Below are positions 61,797-64,000 of a stretch of DNA of 64,000 bases, one piece after another. The stretch is from NCBI GenBank assembly GCA_003569245.1, contig BGOM01000007.1, positions 61,971-125,970 of the forward strand. Direction: 5' to 3'. The position numbers and the translations under genes were made by a program. Source of the stretch: Opitutia bacterium. Its GTDB lineage: Bacteria; Verrucomicrobiota; Verrucomicrobiia; Opitutales; UBA953. The notes under the pieces were generated by a model. The model was not told the DNA's origin. It saw only the letters and a program-made list of their open reading frames with translations, and made no database searches. Within the stretch, counting starts at the first letter, position 1; every line of letters begins with the position of its first letter.

Positions 61797-63680
61797 CTAG
61801 CGGTTCAGCAGCTGCTTGGTCACCTCGCCCAGGTCGACCTCCGGCTTGGCGGTCCAGCGCGGCTTGTAGCCGGCCGGGGCTTCGACCTTGGTGCGGAAGA
61901 GGACGGTGTTGTCCAAGTCAAGGTCCTCGGACCAGATGAATTTGGCGCCGGCGAAATCCCCGCGGGCCTTATCGAAGGATTCTTTCGGTTTCACGCGTTC
62001 CTCGGTGTACACGGTCGCGTTCGCCCAGCCCGAGTCGTCGAAGTCGACGGCGTACCAGTTCGCCGGGATGGATTCATGGCGGACCTGCGGGTTGGCGGTA
62101 TCGCGGTTGAGCGGACCTTTGAAGAAACTCTTCGCCTTCCATTTCGCATCGGTGACGGTGCCGTCGGAGAACCTGATGATCAGGCCGGCGTCGCCGATGT
62201 GGTTACCGTACTCCAGGCCGGTCTTGGGGTCGGCGTTGTCCATGGCCATCACCGCGATGGTCATCGGGTATTCGGGCATGATGTCGACCGACACGACATT
62301 GTGGGGCATGTATTCGATCGGGTCGACCACGCGCAGCTTGCCGTTGATGAAGAGGAGGAACCAGTTGTCCGCGTAGACGTTGAGCTTCAGGGCGTCGGAG
62401 GGGGAGGGCTTGATGAGGCCGGGAGGATCGCCAGGCCCGCCTTTGCCGCCCTTGCCCTTGCCGCCTTTGGGCCGGTCGCCCTTTGGTCGGTCGGTCTCGC
62501 CAGGGCCAGGTTGGGCCTGTTCGCCGGTCTCGCCCACTTCACCTTTGGCCCCCTCCTGCTCCGTCGCCGGCGGGCGTTTGCCTCCCTTGCCCTTGCCTTT
62601 GCCGTCGCCGCCCTTCGGACGCTCCCCGCCGGGACCGCCCGCGCCGCCCGGGCGCCGTTCGCCCGGTTTGTACGTCTCGGTCTCGGTCGTGCCGTCCGGC
62701 TTGGAGTAGATGAACGTCCAGGTGCCGTCCTCGTTCGCCGTGTACTTCACGCTCAAGGTCTTGCCGTTGAGCGCGTAGTTGAGCGCGTAGTTCTTGCCGT
62801 CGGCGGCGACCACGAAGTCCTTGATCAGGGCGCCTCGCAAGGGCTGTTGTGAGTAGGCCGTGCCTTCTCGGCGCACATGGCTGGCGGAAGGCTGAGGGTC
62901 GACCTGTCCGTCGATCTCGGTCACCTCGCCGTGGAAGCCTCCGTTGATGTACGGGTAGTTCTTCTGCGCATGATAGTGGTAGCCGAGGGCCTTCGTCTCG
63001 TGGCCGCCGAACTCGTCGAGTTTGCCCACGGCGCCGCCATCCGGTTCGTTGAACCCGTAGATCGGGTAGCCATCCAGCGCGACCGCGATCGGCTTGCCCT
63101 TGCCCAGCGTCTTCTCGAGGAACACCGGCGCGTCGTGGTAATGGTAATCGTCGCCCTTGCCGCAGTGGCCCCCGAAGTTGTCGAGCTCACCGAACTTCTT
63201 GGCGTCGTCGCCGCGGTTGTTGAGCGCGTTGAAGATCGGAATGCCGTTCGCGGCCAGCGCGATCGCCCCGCGCATGAAGTGCGTCTTGGCCGACATCGGT
63301 TCCTTGGCGGGCACGGGGTGCAGCGGGATGCGCCAGGCCTTGTCGCCGACGTAGGTCTGTGGGATCGGCACCTGCTGCTGCCAGGACTTGATGCCGGCCA
63401 TCAAGGGGTGGTCGGGCAGGCCCTTGGCCTCGACGTAGAGATACTTCTCATCCCAGCGGACCCCGACCTTCGGGGCGAAGGCCGCGAAGGGCGCGGCCAG
63501 CGGCGGGGTGGGGCCGGTCGAGCCGGTCGCGGCCGGCAGAAAGAACGTGAGGCGTGATTCGCCGGCTGTCACCGTTTCCATCGCGCGGTGTTTCGCCTCG
63601 ATCGGAGGGACGTGGGCGAGGAGGTCGGCGTTGCCGAAGGTCAAGGCCAGCAGCGGCAGGAGGCATGACGATTTCTTCAT
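61797..63680 (-). CDS. Secreted YHYH domain protein
   Basis: A 627-residue exported protein. Signal peptide LLPLLALTFGNADLLA. The YHYH domain occupies about residues 115-260, with GDDYHYHDAP (179-182) and ALGYHYHAQ (234-237), NGIPIFNALNNRG and VALDGYPIYGF, all typical. A disordered Gly/Lys/Pro/Glu-rich linker (about 355-430) follows. A second beta-rich domain (LNVYADNWFLLFINGKL) ends the chain and resembles carbohydrate-binding sandwich domains. The family function is unknown; the His-rich motif suggests metal. The last gene before the repeat gap. Confidence 0.87.
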   Translation of the reverse strand: MKKSSCLLPLLALTFGNADLLAHVPPIEAKHRAMETVTAGESRLTFFLPAATGSTGPTPPLAAPFAAFAPKVGVRWDEKYLYVEAKGLPDHPLMAGIKSWQQQVPIPQTYVGDKAWRIPLHPVPAKEPMSAKTHFMRGAIALAANGIPIFNALNNRGDDAKKFGELDNFGGHCGKGDDYHYHDAPVFLEKTLGKGKPIAVALDGYPIYGFNEPDGGAVGKLDEFGGHETKALGYHYHAQKNYPYINGGFHGEVTEIDGQVDPQPSASHVRREGTAYSQQPLRGALIKDFVVAADGKNYALNYALNGKTLSVKYTANEDGTWTFIYSKPDGTTETETYKPGERRPGGAGGPGGERPKGGDGKGKGKGGKRPPATEQEGAKGEVGETGEQAQPGPGETDRPKGDRPKGGKGKGGKGGPGDPPGLIKPSPSDALKLNVYADNWFLLFINGKLRVVDPIEYMPHNVVSVDIMPEYPMTIAVMAMDNADPKTGLEYGNHIGDAGLIIRFSDGTVTDAKWKAKSFFKGPLNRDTANPQVRHESIPANWYAVDFDDSGWANATVYTEERVKPKESFDKARGDFAGAKFIWSEDLDLDNTVLFRTKVEAPAGYKPRWTAKPEVDLGEVTKQLLNR

Positions 63681-63729
63681 GGAGGAATTATAAGGCGGTA
63701 GGGCTTAACGGAAGATTAAGGGGTTGTAT

Positions 63730-63880
63730 TAGGGCCAGGGATAGGGCCTGGGCTTGGGACAGAGACAGGGGCAGAGTCAGGGACAGGGGCAGGTAATCTT
63801 GGATAAAGATGAAGACAAAGCGTCTACCAAGACTTCGGTCTTCACTTTCCCTGACCCTGCCCCTGGCCCTGACCCCCTGG
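63730..63880. repeat. Hexamer inverted pair at the right end
   Basis: Left arm 63730-63793 (AGGGCCAGGGATAGGG, GACAGGGGCAGAGTCAGGG); right arm 63847-63880 (TTCCCTGACCCTGCCCCTGG). The loop has a shorter inverted repeat (AAGACAAAGCG and CTTCGGTCTTC region). Same family as the array at 407-535. Confidence 0.78.
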
Positions 63881-63895
63881 TATTCCTCCCCAGCC

Positions 63896-64000
63896 CTATT
63901 TCAACAACCCCTCGATTTCCTGCAAGGTGTCCGACGGGATGGTCAGGCGGCCGCCGCCGATCGTCTCGGCGATCTGGCCGGGCTTGCGGGCGCCGACGAT
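63896..64000 (-). CDS. Aldo/keto reductase, C-terminal end (cut by window edge)
   Basis: The stop is TAG at 63896. The visible 34 residues read IVGARKPGQIAETIG and then LTIPSDTLQEIEGLLK. IxGARxPxQ is the conserved NADPH-adenosine contact near the end of aldo/keto reductases, and the final helix fits. The rest lies beyond the window. Substrate unknown. Confidence 0.75.
   Translation of the reverse strand: MVGARKPGQIAETIGGGRLTIPSDTLQEIEGLLK

Overview
The window is GC-rich bacterial chromosome with densely packed genes on both strands. The gene content points to Verrucomicrobiota, most likely class Opitutae. Supporting genes are a CE15 glucuronoyl esterase of the kind known from Opitutus, DUF1080, DUF3500, DUF5069, DUF4874/DUF4832 and YHYH secreted proteins, a PVC-type heme-binding dehydrogenase, several SGNH hydrolases, a verrucomicrobial-type pseudopilin cassette and menaquinone genes (menD, menG). 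This placement is inferred from content; no rRNA is present. I see no transposase, integrase, phage gene or CRISPR array.

Layout. 1-7.5 kb: folA end, CE15 esterase, tRNA-Arg(CCG), an MFS transporter bracketed by inverted copies of a 207-bp element, an SGNH hydrolase, DUF5069 and two small membrane proteins. 7.6-11.7 kb (minus strand): a tight pyrB, dihydroorotase-like, small ORF, CPBP protease, thiL operon. 12-14.8 kb: trpA, DUF3147, tRNA-Leu(TAA), a queuosine-precursor transporter and a coiled-coil protein. 14.9-21.2 kb: a TetR/AcrR-type regulator divergent from a complete RND efflux pump, with a 30-bp palindromic operator between them. 21.2-24.4 kb: a DUF4874/DUF4832 protein and a Na+/H+ antiporter family protein. 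24.5-28.2 kb: four translationally coupled pseudopilin genes. 28.3-38.3 kb: accA, DUF1080, a KamA-family radical SAM enzyme, tRNA-Arg(ACG), menG, mnmA, LysM-parB, purH and fabD. 38.4-44.6 kb: lepA, a large signal peptidase I, an orphan protein, a DUF1653-GNAT fusion and menD. 44.7-52.3 kb: small membrane and TIM-barrel proteins, a repeat-bracketed membrane gene, DUF3500, an ABC-F ATPase, NAD kinase and a GspG-like orphan. 52.3-64 kb: alaS, hydrolases, a frameshifted SGNH-dehydrogenase-cytochrome gene, a YHYH protein and the end of an aldo/keto reductase.

Most genes are housekeeping genes (pyrimidine, purine, fatty-acid, menaquinone, tRNA modification, translation) mixed with secreted hydrolases suited to polysaccharide breakdown.

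The least ordinary signal lies between the genes. About twenty intergenic sites carry degenerate short tandem arrays with unit lengths of 6 (AGGGNC type), 7 (GAGTACN type) or 8 (GGTGACAC type) bases, often as inverted pairs of arms around an unrelated loop. The 6-mer arrays have regular G-triplet spacing. Composite copies bracket individual genes. Coding starts in the window almost never have a Shine-Dalgarno sequence.
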